The notes: generated by a model not told the origin, from the sequence alone. Positions 52,053 through 62,867 are shown, numbered from the stretch's first letter. The stretch: DNA of 64,000 nt from Symbiodinium sp. CCMP2592 (GCA_905221615.1 CAJNDT010004035.1:310001-374000), one strand, 5' to 3'. Numbers and translations: made by a program.

Positions 52053-52165
52053 ATCCCAGAGACCCCAATATCCCTGAATTAAGGAATATTACTTAAATTA
52101 TGGTAGGATCCCTTATATGAGTTAAGGTAGATTCCTTAATTAAGGGATATTGGAGTCTCTGGGAT
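52053..52165. mobile_element. B-family element, complete
   Basis: CCCAGAGACCCC...GGAGTCTCTGGG with AT/AT flanks. Confidence 0.95.
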
Positions 52166-52175
52166 GGGTATAGCT

Positions 52176-52273
52176 AGGGGCCTTAGTAATTACCTATACT
52201 ATTCTTGTGGGGTTCGTGATTGTATAGTACAATGGGCCCCAAAACCCTGTTCTATACGATGATGACAGCCCCT
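52176..52273. mobile_element. H-family element
   Basis: AGGGGCCTTAGTAATTACC arm. A further copy lies at 52534-52629. Confidence 0.75.
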
Positions 52274-52725
52274 ACATCAGGCAGAGGGCCCTTGTTAGTT
52301 TTGGGGTCTAGGGTTTTACAGTTACTATAGGGGCGTAGATAATTCAAAAAAACTAAGTTGCAGAGTGATGATGAGTTGAGACGAACAGCAGTAGTATGAG
52401 TAGTAGAATAAGGTGAAATAGATATAGTACAATCGCAATCGTAATGACAGTAGTATCAGTTTTCGTGGTAGTAACAATGGCGATGATTGTTGCAAGCGTC
52501 CTCATTAGCACGCGACCCGTGCGTTTCTTAACTAAGGGGCCTAATAATTACCAATACTATATTGGAGGTTCCTTATCAGGATTGTCGTACAATATACCCG
52601 AAACCCTGTTCTTATTATGAAGGCCCCTATACAAAACCCTTATAGTATCCCTCAAAGCATCCCTTAAAGCCTTTATATAGGAACCTTTTAAAGGAACCCC
52701 TATCCTAACTGCGAAGGCCCCACAG

Positions 52726-52811
52726 AGAGTGGGCTCTTCTGGCAGGTCCGCAGCCGCTTCAGGGACTTCATCGTTGCCCGAGTTCGGGCGGCGGCTCGCC
52801 AGGAGGAGGCG
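52726..52811 (+). CDS. putative Arg-rich exon
   Basis: CCCCACAG acceptor. F-W-Q-V-R-S-R-F-R-D-F-I-V-A-R-V-R-A-A-A then R-Q-E-E-A. Long G-rich array follows. Confidence 0.75.
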
Positions 52812-53580
52812 GGTTTAGGGGTTGAGGGGTTTGGAGTTTAGGGGTTTAGGGGTTTAGGGTTTGGGGGTTAGGGTTTGGGGGGTTTGGGGTTGTAGAGTTT
52901 CGGGTTTTAGGGTATAGGGTTTTAGGGCTTAGGGTTTTTTGGGGTTTCGGGTCTTAGGGTTTAAGGTTTTATAGGCGTGTGGTTTGGCGCTTTAGGGGTT
53001 TCAGGGTTAAGGCGGTTTAGGGTTCAGGGTTTCGGGTTCAGTGGTTTAGGGCTTCGGGTTTAGAGTTTTAGGGTTTAGGGTGTGTGGTTTGGGGCTTTAG
53101 GGTTTAGGGTTTCAGAGTTTAGGTGGTTAAGGGTTCAGGGTTTGGGGTTTAACGGTTTAGGGCGGTTTAGGGTTTCGGGTTTAATGGTTTGGGGTTTAGG
53201 CGTTGGGGTTTATGGTTTGGGGTTTTTGTGGTTTAGGGTGCAGGGTTTATGGTCTCGGGTTTTAAGGTTTCGGGTTTAGGAGGAGGCGGGCATATGGTTG
53301 CAGGCTGGATGGTTTGGGGTTTAGGGTTCCCTTTTTGGGGAACTGTTGGGGTTTACTGGTTTAGGGTTTAGGGTTCCTTAAGGGGAACTATACGTGTTCC
53401 TAAATGGATCCCATAAGCCATAAAGGTTTGGGGTTCAGGGTTTAGGGTCTAACGGTTTAAAGCTTCGGGTTTAGAGTTTCGGGCTTTAGGGTTTCAGATT
53501 CAGGGTGTATGGTCTTGGGTTTAATGGTGAAAGGTTTGGGGTGTCGAGTTTTAGGGTTTTCGGGTTTAGGGTGTAGGGTG
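52812..53580. repeat. long degenerate TTTAGGG region
   Basis: About 770 bp of G-rich telomere-like units, the longest such block. Confidence 0.9.
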
Positions 53581-53588
53581 CTTTCGAG

Positions 53589-53767
53589 AGACTCCGGCTA
53601 TTTAATTGGATTTTGAGCCTTTCACGGTGGTCCTGAGGGTTTAGTCTTAGGTAGGGCAGGGAGCTCGGCAAGTCAACCATCTACTTGGATGATCAGGGGA
53701 ATGGGCGGGGCTCACAATCAAAGGTTCTAAAAGGGTCCGGGTTCAGAACAGTTTTTGGATGCGGTAC
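53589..53767 (+). CDS. exon, chain 2, with in-frame TGA and TAA
   Basis: D-S-G-Y-L-I-G-F, TGA, A-F-H-G-G-P-E-G-L-V-L-G-R-A-G-S-S, later TAA, K-G-P-G-S-E-Q-F-L-D-A-V. GTAAGG donor, phase 1. Confidence 0.65.
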
Positions 53768-53883
53768 GTAAGGCAACAACAGTAATCAGTGTCTACGTTC
53801 CCCCCCCACTTAAGTTATCAAGGTTCTGATTCTTAGATACTGACCCTCCTCCTTAATAATAAGCCCCCCTGTGCCCCAAGTAG

Positions 53884-54074
53884 GTGGAACACGAAGGTGT
53901 GAGCTGCTGGAGGGATGGGGAGAAGCTCATGAGCATATTCGATTGCCTATGGGAGGACTTTAAAAGTTTTGCCTGAGCATATATGTCTATCTTAAAAAAG
54001 AGAAGTTTGAACTATTTTGGGCCTGGTTTTTGAAGAAGAGAGACACCAAGTCCTGTAGCCCGATCGACTTGGGG
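53884..54074 (+). CDS. exon, chain 2, with K-F-E-L-F motif
   Basis: Phase 1 entry gives G-T-R-R-C-E-L-L-E-G-W-G-E-A-H-E-H-I-R-L, one TAA, then V-Y-L-K-K-E-K-F-E-L-F-W-A-W-F-L-K-K-R. The motif is shared with 20890-21004. Exit phase 0 at GTCTGG. Confidence 0.65.
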
Positions 54075-54144
54075 GTCTGGGGTTTACGGTCTACTTGGAG
54101 GATCATGAGACTTAGTAGGTAAGGAATATAAGTACATTTCTCAG

Positions 54145-54198
54145 GAGTATAAGCTGAGCCGTAGAAGTAGATATGACACGATCCCTCAGTTTGAATCT
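54145..54198 (+). CDS. exon, chain 2
   Basis: TTTCTCAG acceptor, GTGAGG donor, 18 codons. E-Y-K-L-S-R-R-S-R-Y-D-T-I-P-Q-F-E-S. Confidence 0.75.
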
Positions 54199-54208
54199 GT
54201 GAGGGTCC

Positions 54209-54344
54209 CACTTGGAGGGTCGGGAGACTTAGTAAGTAGGTAATAAGGAGAGTTATAAGTACCCTAATAGGGACCCTAATTGGGGTTATGGTACTTATAG
54301 CTCTCTACACTAACTTCTTAGTAAGTCCCCCGACCCTTCAAGCA
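54209..54344 (+). mobile_element. A-family element, copy 10, in intron 54199-54368
   Basis: CA/CA flanks; the 170-bp intron starts GTGAGG ten bases before it and ends TTTTCTCAG. Confidence 0.9.
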
Positions 54345-54368
54345 CTTATCCAAATTCGCTTTTCTCAG

Positions 54369-54734
54369 GGTGTGCAGCCTTGGTGGAACCAAGAGGTGGG
54401 GCTCAGGCCAGACTTTCTGGGGGCTTGCCGGGGTTTCTGGGAGTTTTGGGGTGTTTTAGGAGGGTGCACGGGCATCTCGGGTTTTGCAGTGTTTTATAAG
54501 GGTTTCTACAACAAGGGAACCGCTTTACTATACTATACCAGTAGGCAGTCAAGGAGTATACTCCGGTCCCTATTAGAGCTAGAAATTGCTCTGGAAAGGG
54601 TTCGCAGTATGAGGGTTAAAGATAGAACTATAGGCAACGAATGGGATTGCAGCATTTGTTACTAACCTGGGGTTGCGAAATATGTTCGTAGTTCCAGCCA
54701 TTCCAAGCCCTCTTCCAAAGAAAAGGTCCCTCTT
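54369..54734 (+). CDS. exon, chain 2, 122 codons, with in-frame TAA
   Basis: Phase 0 at both ends. Q-P-W-W-N-Q-E-V-G-L-R-P-D-F-L; L-R-S-L-L-E-L-E-I-A-L-E-R-V-R-S-M-R; N-E-W-D-C-S-I-C-Y, TAA (54663), P-G-V-A-K-Y-V-R and S-S-K-E-K-V-P-L. GTAATA donor. Confidence 0.8.
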
Positions 54735-54852
54735 GTAATATCGGGGCCATAATAATTAGAATAGGGTTCTGGGGCCCATTATACTATATGTAACTATAAT
54801 CAGGAACACCCCCTGCCAATAGTATTGGTAACTATTTAGGCACCGACATTAG
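54735..54852 (+). mobile_element. H-family element forming a 118-bp intron
   Basis: GTAATATCGGGGCC...CGACATTAG; the H element (about 54740-54845) fills it. Phase 0 on both sides. Confidence 0.75.
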
Positions 54853-54955
54853 GCGGAGCCTGACGGTAAATGTCGCTGGGAAGGCAAAGCTGTCAGCAAA
54901 CTTTCGCATGATCAAGGAGTAGTGGAGCAGCAGGAGGCTTATTCAAGGACCCAGA
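54853..54955 (+). CDS. exon, chain 2
   Basis: A-E-P-D-G-K-C-R-W-E-G-K-A-V-S-K-L-S-H-D then Q-G-V-V-E-Q-Q-E-A-Y-S-R. Stop-free, GTAAGC donor, phase 1. Confidence 0.8.
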
Positions 54956-55036
54956 GTAAGCCCTTACTCCTTTTTTAGGGTTCAAGTTCCCGTATAACAC
55001 CCTTTATACCCAAAAGGGCACCCTTTTCACTCCTAG

Positions 55037-55175
55037 GTTACTCTTATGTCTTGCATTAGTGTGGGCAATGCCAACGCGGTGGCCACGCACCTGCACCTAT
55101 GTATTGGTATGATACCAGTTGGCTCTCCGAACAACATGAAGCAAGACTTGGAGGAAGCAACACCCTAGCAAACTT
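55037..55175 (+). CDS. exon, chain 2, with in-frame TAG
   Basis: CACTCCTAG acceptor, phase 1. S-Y-V-L-H, TAG, C-G-Q-C-Q-R-G-G-H-A-P-A-P-M-Y-W-Y-D-T then W-L-S-E-Q-H-E-A-R. GTAAGC donor, phase 2. Confidence 0.75.
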
Positions 55176-55372
55176 GTAAGCATCGGAAGGACCCTACGTG
55201 ATTTATACATCCTTGAAGCAGTCTGAGAAGCTTCACCCCGAAAGCGCTAAACTTTGAAACCCTCATCTCTGGAAGCCTTAAAAGTAGAACCCTAACAAAG
55301 ACAAAAGGCTTGAAACCCCTAGAAATGCAACTAAACTCTGAACCCCTAAACCCTAAGCCCCCAACTGGAGTC

Positions 55373-55438
55373 AGGTACACCTCAGTGGGCAGTGGCCAGT
55401 TGTTCTTTGACCTCGAGCTGCTCGAGAGGAGAAGCCTG
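55373..55438 (+). CDS. exon, chain 2
   Basis: GGAGTCAG acceptor, phase 2 entry. Y-T-S-V-G-S-G-Q-L-F-F-D-L-E-L-L-E-R-R-S. GTATCC donor. C-rich DNA before, G-rich after. Confidence 0.75.
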
Positions 55439-55533
55439 CAGTATCCTTCTACGTCGCCCAGTAGTAGGTTTAGGGTCTATAGGGTTGTCTTGCACCGTTT
55501 ATTTTGGGGGTCTTCCACTTCCTGGGTACTAAG

Positions 55534-55682
55534 GAGAATGAATGGATGCCTTTTCTGCCGCTAAAGGCTTGTTGGGGAATCTACGGCTGCAAAAAGCCTG
55601 TTGTAGAGAAGGTGCCGTTGGGAATATACTTCAACCGAAGGACATCCTATACATAATGGAATCCTAAGCTTCTGGCTGCTTT
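55534..55682 (+). CDS. exon, chain 2, with in-frame TAA and TAG
   Basis: Phase 2 entry after ACTAAG. R-M-N-G-C-L-F-C-R, TAA, R-L-V-G-E-S-T-A-A-K-S-L-L, TAG, R-R-C-R-W-E-Y-T-S-T-E-G-H. 3' border uncertain. Confidence 0.55.
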
Positions 55683-55749
55683 GTGGCTTAGGGTCCGAGG
55701 GCGAGGCGTTTTGAGACGGACCACCATGTGCACGGGTCGGGAGGTGATG

Positions 55750-56370
55750 GGTGGGTTTTACGGCTTGGCGTGAGGGCTTGGTGCTGAGATTTAGGGTGTC
55801 TAGTACAGGGGCCTGAGTTCTCTAATCAGTGTATGTGGTAATACTCCCCAAAGCCTTATCCTAGTAGTAAGTCTCCTGGGTCCTATACTATTTATTTGGG
55901 CCCTGGCTCAGAGACACTCTCAGGTGGCCCACATAAGGCAGATAGTGAGGTTGTTGTGCATGATGTAATGCACACCTGCCCCAGCTACTCAACTGGAAAT
56001 GCATAAGACCAGCAAGATTTTGCTCTTCACAGACAGGATTGAAACAAGAGCTGCAGGGCGGGTATCGCCTCTTGCGATGGAGAGACAGAACATTTGGAAT
56101 CGAGACCCCTCCGAGGTTGAATTCCCCATTATCCATGGAAATGAACCTAGACTTTCCCTAGGCATCTAAGGACTCATATATTAAGGCTTTTGGGCCCAAA
56201 GACCATACTATATAAGGCTTTTGTGCTAATTATTTTGATGCCCAGGGTTTTGCTCACGGTAAAACCTGAAATAGTCTAGTCCGGAACGTGCCCCGCTCCT
56301 CCAGGATCCGATATCTTGGGGTTCGCATCGCGCAGATCTGTCTCATAGATACGGCACCTTGGATTTTACT
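55750..56370. other. no confident gene
   Basis: Unique-looking sequence; a minus frame (55888-56136) is open but unsupported. Confidence 0.3.
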
Positions 56371-56373
56371 CAG

Positions 56374-56505
56374 ATCAAAGGGGAAAAGGAGGGACCCTTA
56401 ATGGGACCCCTACCCTATAATGGGCTATAGAATGGGTATATAAAATCTATACTAAGAGTATGTACCTAGGTGTCCTTATTAAGGGTCCCTCCTTTTACGC
56501 TGGAT
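56374..56505. mobile_element. D-family element
   Basis: ATCAAAGGGGAAAAGGAGGG and diverged right arm; GATC on both sides. Confidence 0.85.
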
Positions 56506-57049
56506 CAGAAGCTGGCGGTCTAGGGCTTCGGGGGTACTCTGAGCTGGCAGACGCTGATGCTTCTGCTGTGGCTACATTAACCAGAGACTCCAAAGCTTTT
56601 TCATGAGCCAGTTAAATATACCTTAAGATTTGGAGGGATCCCCAATGTAGGGTTTTGGGTTTTTGGTTTAGGGTTTGTCCCAATGTTTAAGGCAAAGCTG
56701 AGTTTTAGGAGTTTTTCCTTCAGTGCTCTACCCGTGCCAAGGGGCCCTAAAAAGGCGGTAGCACGTTGCCTCAAGCGGTGGTCTCCAGGCAGCTCATTGC
56801 AAGCATTGAAACTTTTGAGTGGATACACTTTACACTTTTGGGGATAACACTACCCACCATAAAACTGAAGGTGTACACCTTGTGGGTCTTATGAACTCAG
56901 CATCTCAGTTCCGGAATGTGAGACTACTAGAGATCTCCGCTCAAGTACTTAAATCTCTTGCCGAAGAAGTTCAGAGTTTCTGCTGCTACCAGAAGGGTCG
57001 GGCTTTGCACTCAGGCCTGACCTAGGATTTGTAGGAGATCAGCCTATAT

Positions 57050-57140
57050 ACGCAACAATAAGGCTTTTTGGTTATGGTTATGTATTGTTATTTGTAAGAG
57101 AACAGTCTATATCGGCAACAATAAGGCTTCTTGGTTACGG
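57050..57140. repeat. tandem duplication, unit about 65 bp
   Basis: GCAACAATAAGGCTT with TTGGTTA appears at about 57053 and 57116. Confidence 0.7.
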
Positions 57141-58092
57141 TCACATTGTTGTTTGCAGAGTTTGTGCTTTTATTGGAATATGGTGGTTTTGACAACTTGA
57201 AGCTCTTTTGCTCAATGAGGTCGGCAGACAGACCCTGCGATTTTCTCCTCAAAACTTCGGAGACCTCGACGATTAGGGTAGGGGTCTTGAGGGCATATAA
57301 TACTTATGGTATTATAAATTTATGATCGTAGTAATACTAGTTGTCATGGCATAGTAACAATAACAGTTTTTACCAGCTATCCAGGCTTCCGTATCTGCTT
57401 ATGGTTCTTGTACATAGGTGACGCATAGCTTTGCTCTGTTAAACCTCCAAATCTATATGCTAGTTTTTGAAAACTCGAAGCCCCAAGCCACCATGTTTAG
57501 CTCGGCAAAATTGTACGGCACCCTTATAAAAAGGACCCCCAGAGGGACCCTCATTTCGAGAATGACCTTCATTGCTCTAAACCCTGATCCTTGATTAAAA
57601 AAACCCTCATGGCAGTCGAGGCATATGCTGGCTCTCCACCAAGTGCCAGGATCCCGGTTTTTCGGTAGTTTCGAGTCGGGTTCGGGTTTTAGGCTTTAAA
57701 GCGCAGAATAATGAAGCATTAAGCTTTGAGTGTTTGGTTTGCGTTTGGGGCCACACTCCCAGCCTCAAACCCGATTCAAAACCTAAAAACAACTGTTCAG
57801 ACTCCTCCAGTAGGTGTTTCTTCGGGGTTCCGACGTTCACAGCAAGTCCACAATCGGATTTGGGGCTTGTCTGTACGCAAAATACACTCTTTGATGGGTT
57901 TGGTTCATCATGGTTCCAACAAGAGAATATTAGACAATACGAGGGTACCTGATAGTTCTATGCAGATTTCAGCACCCCAGGCGATTGCTCCGTTCTGGCA
58001 GAGGTCTCAGTAGCTCCAGGTTCTATCATTGATGACGGACTGCAACCAGTGTCGAGTCCCGAAAGTGGGAACAGTGATGTGGAAGAAGTGTC

Positions 58093-58172
58093 ATAGCATC
58101 TATGGGCCCATTATATTATAGATATAATAAGGAACCCCAAAATAATATAGGTAAGTATTTAGGCATCTATGC
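58093..58172. mobile_element. H-family element, degenerate
   Basis: TATGGGCCCATTATATTATA and AGGTAAGTATTTAGGCATC. Confidence 0.5.
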
Positions 58173-58201
58173 AACCGCTTGTCCAACCTGCCACGAACCT
58201 G

Positions 58202-58290
58202 CAACCGAGCCTTGTGAGCACAGTCTACCCGAGTACCCGAGCAGTCGCAGCAGTCTGTGCCGAGGTGGACGTTCGGCGCGCACTCCGTTT
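58202..58290 (+). CDS. putative exon
   Basis: V-A-A-V-C-A-E-V-D-V-R-R-A-L-R-F-W-S-A-N. A (CAG)n tract follows. Confidence 0.45.
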
Positions 58291-58309
58291 CTGGTCAGCA
58301 AATAGCTTA

Positions 58310-58500
58310 GGCAACACAGCAGCACCAACAGCATCAGTGGCATGAGCACCAGCAGCAGCAGCAGCAAATGCACCAGCAGCAGCAGCAGAAGCAGCAGCAG
58401 CATCAAAAGCACCGGCAACAGCAAGAGCAACAGCAAGAACAAGCAGCAGCGGCAACAACAACAACAACAACCGACAACGACAACAACAACAACAGCTGCA
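58310..58500. repeat. (CAG)n/(CAA)n trinucleotide repeat
   Basis: Imperfect CAGCAG then CAACAA, giving Gln/Ser frames. Confidence 0.9.
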
Positions 58501-58609
58501 ACAACAAAAGTATCTGATTACACAACAAGCATAAGAGTACTAATAAGATAATAATATCAGAGTACTAACAAGATGAAAATTATGATCACAATAAAATCGG
58601 GGCACCTAG

Positions 58610-58663
58610 GCGAATTCACCGACTGGCAACGAGCCGCCTCTCAGTTGTGCCGCCGCCTGGCCA
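58610..58663 (+). CDS. short exon
   Basis: G-E-F-T-D-W-Q-R-A-A-S-Q-L-C-R-R-L-A-K; CACCTAG acceptor, G-rich array after. Confidence 0.6.
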
Positions 58664-58969
58664 AATGAGGAGGGCTGGCTCTGTTTTTGGGGTTCGAGGG
58701 GTTTAGGGTTTACGGGTTTCGGGCTTAGGGGTTTAGGGAATAGGGATTTAGGGCTTAGGGGTTAGGGGTTTAGGGGTTTAGGGCTTAAAAGTTTAAAGGG
58801 GCTAGGGAGTTAGGGGTTAAGGTCTCGGGAGCTACTTCTGATGGACTCTACCTCTGATGGACACTATCCTATCCGTAACGAGGACTTGACTGTTCCATAA
58901 CTCGTATCGTTTATGGTGCTGAAGCGCAAGCAGGATTGTGTACGTTGCCAATAGCCGTATAAACAGAGA

Positions 58970-59058
58970 ATCAAAGGGGAAAAGGAGGGACCCTTAATGG
59001 GGACCCCTACCTTATAATGGGCTATATAATGGGTATATAGTATCTATATGAAGGGGGG
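58970..59058. mobile_element. D-family element, right-truncated
   Basis: Left arm and middle only. Confidence 0.8.
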
Positions 59059-59118
59059 GTTTCAAGGGAAGCAGTCTTCCTCTTGGCTTGCGACTCTTCG
59101 TAATGCATGTACGGTCAT

Positions 59119-59223
59119 ATGGGGGTTTCCGAAAGCAGGGGTACCCTATTTTGGGGTCCTTATAATAAGGATCATACTATTTAGGGTACTATATTGAAGT
59201 CCCCCACCTTCGGAAACTCCCAT
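59119..59223. mobile_element. E-family element
   Basis: GGGGGTTTCCGAAAG and CTTCGGAAACTCCC, AT/AT flanks. Confidence 0.9.
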
Positions 59224-59327
59224 GAACCCAACAACCCTGCAGGAATGCTCTTCACCTTGTGATTTCTATACGTTTTCGCCGCCCAGTGGGCCCTTTCACC
59301 CTTTGTGTGGTCTTAGGCTCCTTGTCT

Positions 59328-59412
59328 TAGTAGTCGAGTAGGTGACCTTTAACCTTTTTTGGGTAGCCTAGCCCCTATATAACCAAAATGTTAACCTTTC
59401 CCGACAAGTAGG
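59328..59412. mobile_element. T-family element
   Basis: AGTAGGTGACCTTTAACC and AACCAAAATGTTAACCTTT. Confidence 0.6.
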
Positions 59413-59536
59413 TTATAAAGCTATCCAATACCAAAAGGGCGCCCTTTTTTGCTTACGGGGCATCGTCTAGAGCCCTCGCAGGACCCTTATAGATCTCCTA
59501 AAGGCTAAAGGAAAGGAGCCATTGAAGGATCCCTTA

Positions 59537-59630
59537 CTTACCTTTGGTTTGTAGGGAATGCAGGAATGGGGTACAAGTATAACTACTACTATTACTACCA
59601 TTCTTCCATTCCCTATTAACCAAAGGTAAG
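59537..59630. mobile_element. N-family element, copy 1
   Basis: CTTACCTTTGG and CCAAAGGTAAG arms, also at 62989. Confidence 0.9.
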
Positions 59631-59646
59631 TTCAGGGATCCCTTAA

Positions 59647-59746
59647 ACTAGGTAGGGCTTTGGGACATTTTAATATTTTCCCTTATTGGGCTTAAGGGGA
59701 TCCTATTTATTAATATTTTTCAAAGGCTTTAAAAGCCCCGCCTAGT
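59647..59746. mobile_element. O-family element, copy 2
   Basis: Identical to 25979-26067 for about 75 bp; differs by a 9-bp insertion near the right end. Confidence 0.9.
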
Positions 59747-59882
59747 TAAGGAACCCTTAAAGGATGCCCGAAAGGCATCCTAGAAACCCTCGCTCCGCGT
59801 GTTTGCCGTTCGGTCTTCGAGAGGGAAGCCTCAAGTGCTGAGTTAGGAGTCGTACCCCAAAACGGGAGCCTAAGGTTTCCTT

Positions 59883-59966
59883 TACCTGGACCCCAAAAGT
59901 ATGTAGAATAATCGTTGTTTATAGGTTTTGGGCCAATATTTTACCTACTTTTGGGGGTGTAGGTAA
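59883..59966. mobile_element. R-family element
   Basis: TACCTGGACCCCAAAAGTAT and ACTTTTGGGGGTGTAGGTA. Confidence 0.8.
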
Positions 59967-60369
59967 GGGTTTGAGGGTTTGATTGACGGTTGGGGACTTG
60001 GTATCGATGAGGGGCTTGTTCTGAAACCCCCTTATGAAAACGACACCTAGTAAGTCTTCCTTTGTATCATGAACACATGTTGTGGTTGGCACGAGTTGAA
60101 GGGCATAGGGGTTTGGGGTTTAGAGTTTACATAGGAGTCTTGCGTTTGCAGTTGTTGTTGCTCTAACCCCTGAGAGATTGCGAAAATTGAACTGTTTTCA
60201 GGGGTACCAACTTCGGTATACTCTGTCCTTGTTGACCTAAACAATTGTGGTTGTACATGGGTGTGTAGCTTTAGTTTTGAGTTTGATCTGATCTGAGTAC
60301 CCAGCTGAGACTCCATCCTGTTGGGAGCCGAAAGCCGTTGAATACTACAGAAAGCTGAATAATTCAATA

Positions 60370-60960
60370 GTTACCAACATTTCCTGACGATCATTTACCC
60401 GAATCCCATTATGATTCTTCAGGCCTCGACCCTATATTCACACTAAACCCTGAGCTATAAGACCCCTATCTTACTAGCACGAGACATGTAGCGGCAATGC
60501 AGCGCTGAGGTCACGAGCCTGCTGAAGTCTTAGTCTTCAGCGAGGTGTGGGACTACTACGAAACATGCTGCCACTCGTCTGACGTGGAGAGTTAATGCGG
60601 ATGCTCTTCCTAATACTCTTATATTCGAGCGTTGGCTGAGCCGTGATACGACTAGAGAGTCAATAAATTTCATGCAGGGGTTGGTCCACCATAAGCATGG
60701 GTCGCGAAACAGCAGATGCGTACTTGAGTCTCGAGACTGTTTCTAACTTACGGTCCCGCTTGGGTGCAATGCATATTGCTGCGGGCTTCACGAGTAGGGT
60801 TTCAGTTTCTCCTGTTACAAAAGCGAAAAAAGAACTACTGTAAGGGATGGTATATGGGGCAGTTCTGGAAGCCTGAATATAGAAGCCTTCTAACGGAACC
60901 CCGCTTGCATGTCATGCATATTGGGGCGACCTTCGCGCGAGTAGGGTTTCAGTTTTCGTG
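60370..60960. other. no confident gene
   Basis: Two diverged copies of a stretch with GAGTAGGGTTTCAGTTT (about 60792 and 60940). Confidence 0.4.
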
Positions 60961-60965
60961 TGCTT

Positions 60966-61095
60966 CAAAGGGGACAAGGAGGGACACTTAATAAGCACCC
61001 CTATGTATATACCCTTAATATAGCCGTTATATACCCATTATATAGCCCATTATAGGGTAGGGGTCTCCATTAAGGGTCCCTCCTTCTCCCCTTTG
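60966..61095. mobile_element. D-family element
   Basis: CAAAGGGGACAAGGAGGGAC and CCCTCCTTCTCCCCTTTG. Confidence 0.9.
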
Positions 61096-61198
61096 ATTGC
61101 TTGCTATCTGCAGCCCTGAGCCTGAGCTCCGCATGCCATACTCCCTGAGACTCCAAAAGCTCAATCTGCGATAAATTGCAGTGACACAGGAACCCTAA

Positions 61199-61292
61199 CG
61201 GACCCTAACTAAGAAAGCCGGGGTCTTCATGGGGGCTCTTTTTGTGAATCCTAATATTGGGGTTATAGGGCCAAGGTTTCTTGATCAGGTTC
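61199..61292. mobile_element. J-family element, copy 3
   Basis: ACTAAGAAAGCC and AAGGTTTCTTGATCAGGTT. Confidence 0.65.
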
Positions 61293-61468
61293 CCCCCTTA
61301 GGAACGAACATAGTATGATTCTGAGGTCTATTCCTTAGTAGTAGAGTAGGTCAAATTGAACCTTTTTGGCGCACTGTAATCCCCCATAAGTTAACCTGTA
61401 GTTCCATTAGCTACTGGACATGTAAGATCCCTTATTTGAGGGGCTTTGGGTTCCAGTAACCAGGTTCC

Positions 61469-61553
61469 TACTGTTGATGATATAAGTCCTGCATGACCCA
61501 TAATAACCATAATTCCCATAGTTTAGGGTCCTTAAGGTAATGCAGGATTTATA
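61469..61553. mobile_element. C-family element, truncated right arm
   Basis: CTACTGTTGATGATATAAGT left arm. Confidence 0.7.
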
Positions 61554-61730
61554 CTACGTTAGGAACTAACGCAGCATGAATTGAGGTTTATTTCTTATTG
61601 AAGGGGGCTTGGGAGTCTCTTGGCAGTGGCTAAGGTGAATCCCAAGAGAACTCCAGCAAGTATCCCGACCTGGAGCGGTATAGGCGCCTGCTGGATTCTG
61701 GAGTCGGTAGCTCAAGGTTTAGGGAGTAAT

Positions 61731-61830
61731 GTAGGGACCGAAGTAAGTACCAATACTATCTTGGGGGTTCCTTATTATCATTATACTGTAATGGGCCCAG
61801 AAACCCTATTTCAATTATTAAGGCCCCTAT
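61731..61830. mobile_element. H-family element
   Basis: AGGGACCGAAGTAAGTACC and AATTATTAAGGCCCCTA. Confidence 0.7.
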
Positions 61831-62208
61831 ACTGTATTACCATGCTTGAATGTTTTTTTCGGACCTGATCCTTCAAGGATACTTTAAAGTCCAGAGCGCC
61901 TACTCTGAAGGCCATGGGTTTACGGATTATATAAGGGTTCCCAACCCTGTCCCCTCAAGCTGAAACCTAAACCACCCCAAGTGAAACCCTTAAACCCCAA
62001 GCAACTTTAAACCCTGAACCTTACCTTAAGGGGTCCGAATGACCCAATATGTAGGTGCTTGGGTTGAGGATAGTAGTTTTATTCTGATGCTGGGAGCATG
62101 TTATAACTAGATACTTGGACCCTTAAGGGTTATAAGTATACTCTAAACTTTAAACCCTAAACCGTTGCTCCAAGCCTGAACTTTTGAATCCCCCTTTTCA
62201 GGCAGGTT

Positions 62209-62400
62209 TTGCAATCTTTGGTAGTGCCGGTAATCGAGGGTCTGCGACCAGCTAGAAGCATTGGGAAACAGGAGTTTGAGGATCTTATGAGGATTCGACA
62301 TTCTGAACTATGGGGTTTCACCAGCATTTCGAGATGTTCCTGTGCACAAGAAGTACCCGTACACACCTTTTATTTCGGTGCCGATTGTCTCAAGAGGTGA
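62209..62400 (+). CDS. coding-like region, two competing frames
   Basis: TTTCAG at about 62203. First S-I-G-K-Q-E-F-E-D-L-M-R-I-R-H, then in another frame S-P-A-F-R-D-V-P-V-H-K-K-Y-P-Y-T-P-F. A frameshift or small intron is possible. Confidence 0.4.
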   Translation: MQSLVVPVIEGLRPARSIGKQEFEDLMRIRHSELWGFTSISRCSCAQEVPVHTFYFGADCLKR

Positions 62401-62528
62401 CTGGAGTACAGTGTACTGTAGTATGTAGGTCTCAATGACGAGCATTGAGTGGAAGAACGCCCGGTCAGTGCAGCGAAGACCCCAATGGTGAGATAATCTG
62501 CCTACTGAGTCGCCTGCTCCTAGATAAT

Positions 62529-62625
62529 ATAGGGGCCTTAATCATTAGACTAGGGTTCTGGGCCCCGTGATACTATAGTTATAAGAAGGAACCCCGCAGA
62601 AAGTATGGTAATTATTAAGGCCCCT
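62529..62625. mobile_element. H-family element
   Basis: AGGGGCCTTAATCATTAG and AATTATTAAGGCCCCT. Confidence 0.8.
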
Positions 62626-62867
62626 GCAGCACCAAATCTTGAACTCTTAAACACAAGACCCACACTCCTCTGGAGACCGGACCCTAGACCCTATATCCCG
62701 CAACCAAGACCTAAGACCTTTCGGCCTAGTGACGTGTTGATAGTATAGGGTATGTATAGCACTTGTGACTTTTGGGATAAGTGCTTCGGGGGTGGGGATC
62801 TTCGCAGGCAGCCCTGCGATCTCTTCGTGCACTGCCCGGCCCATGGTGATCGTGAAGACGGGAGCAC

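Noticed and set aside
52812-53580. Gly/Phe/Val-rich ORFs
   Set aside because: Products of degenerate TTTAGGG repeats.
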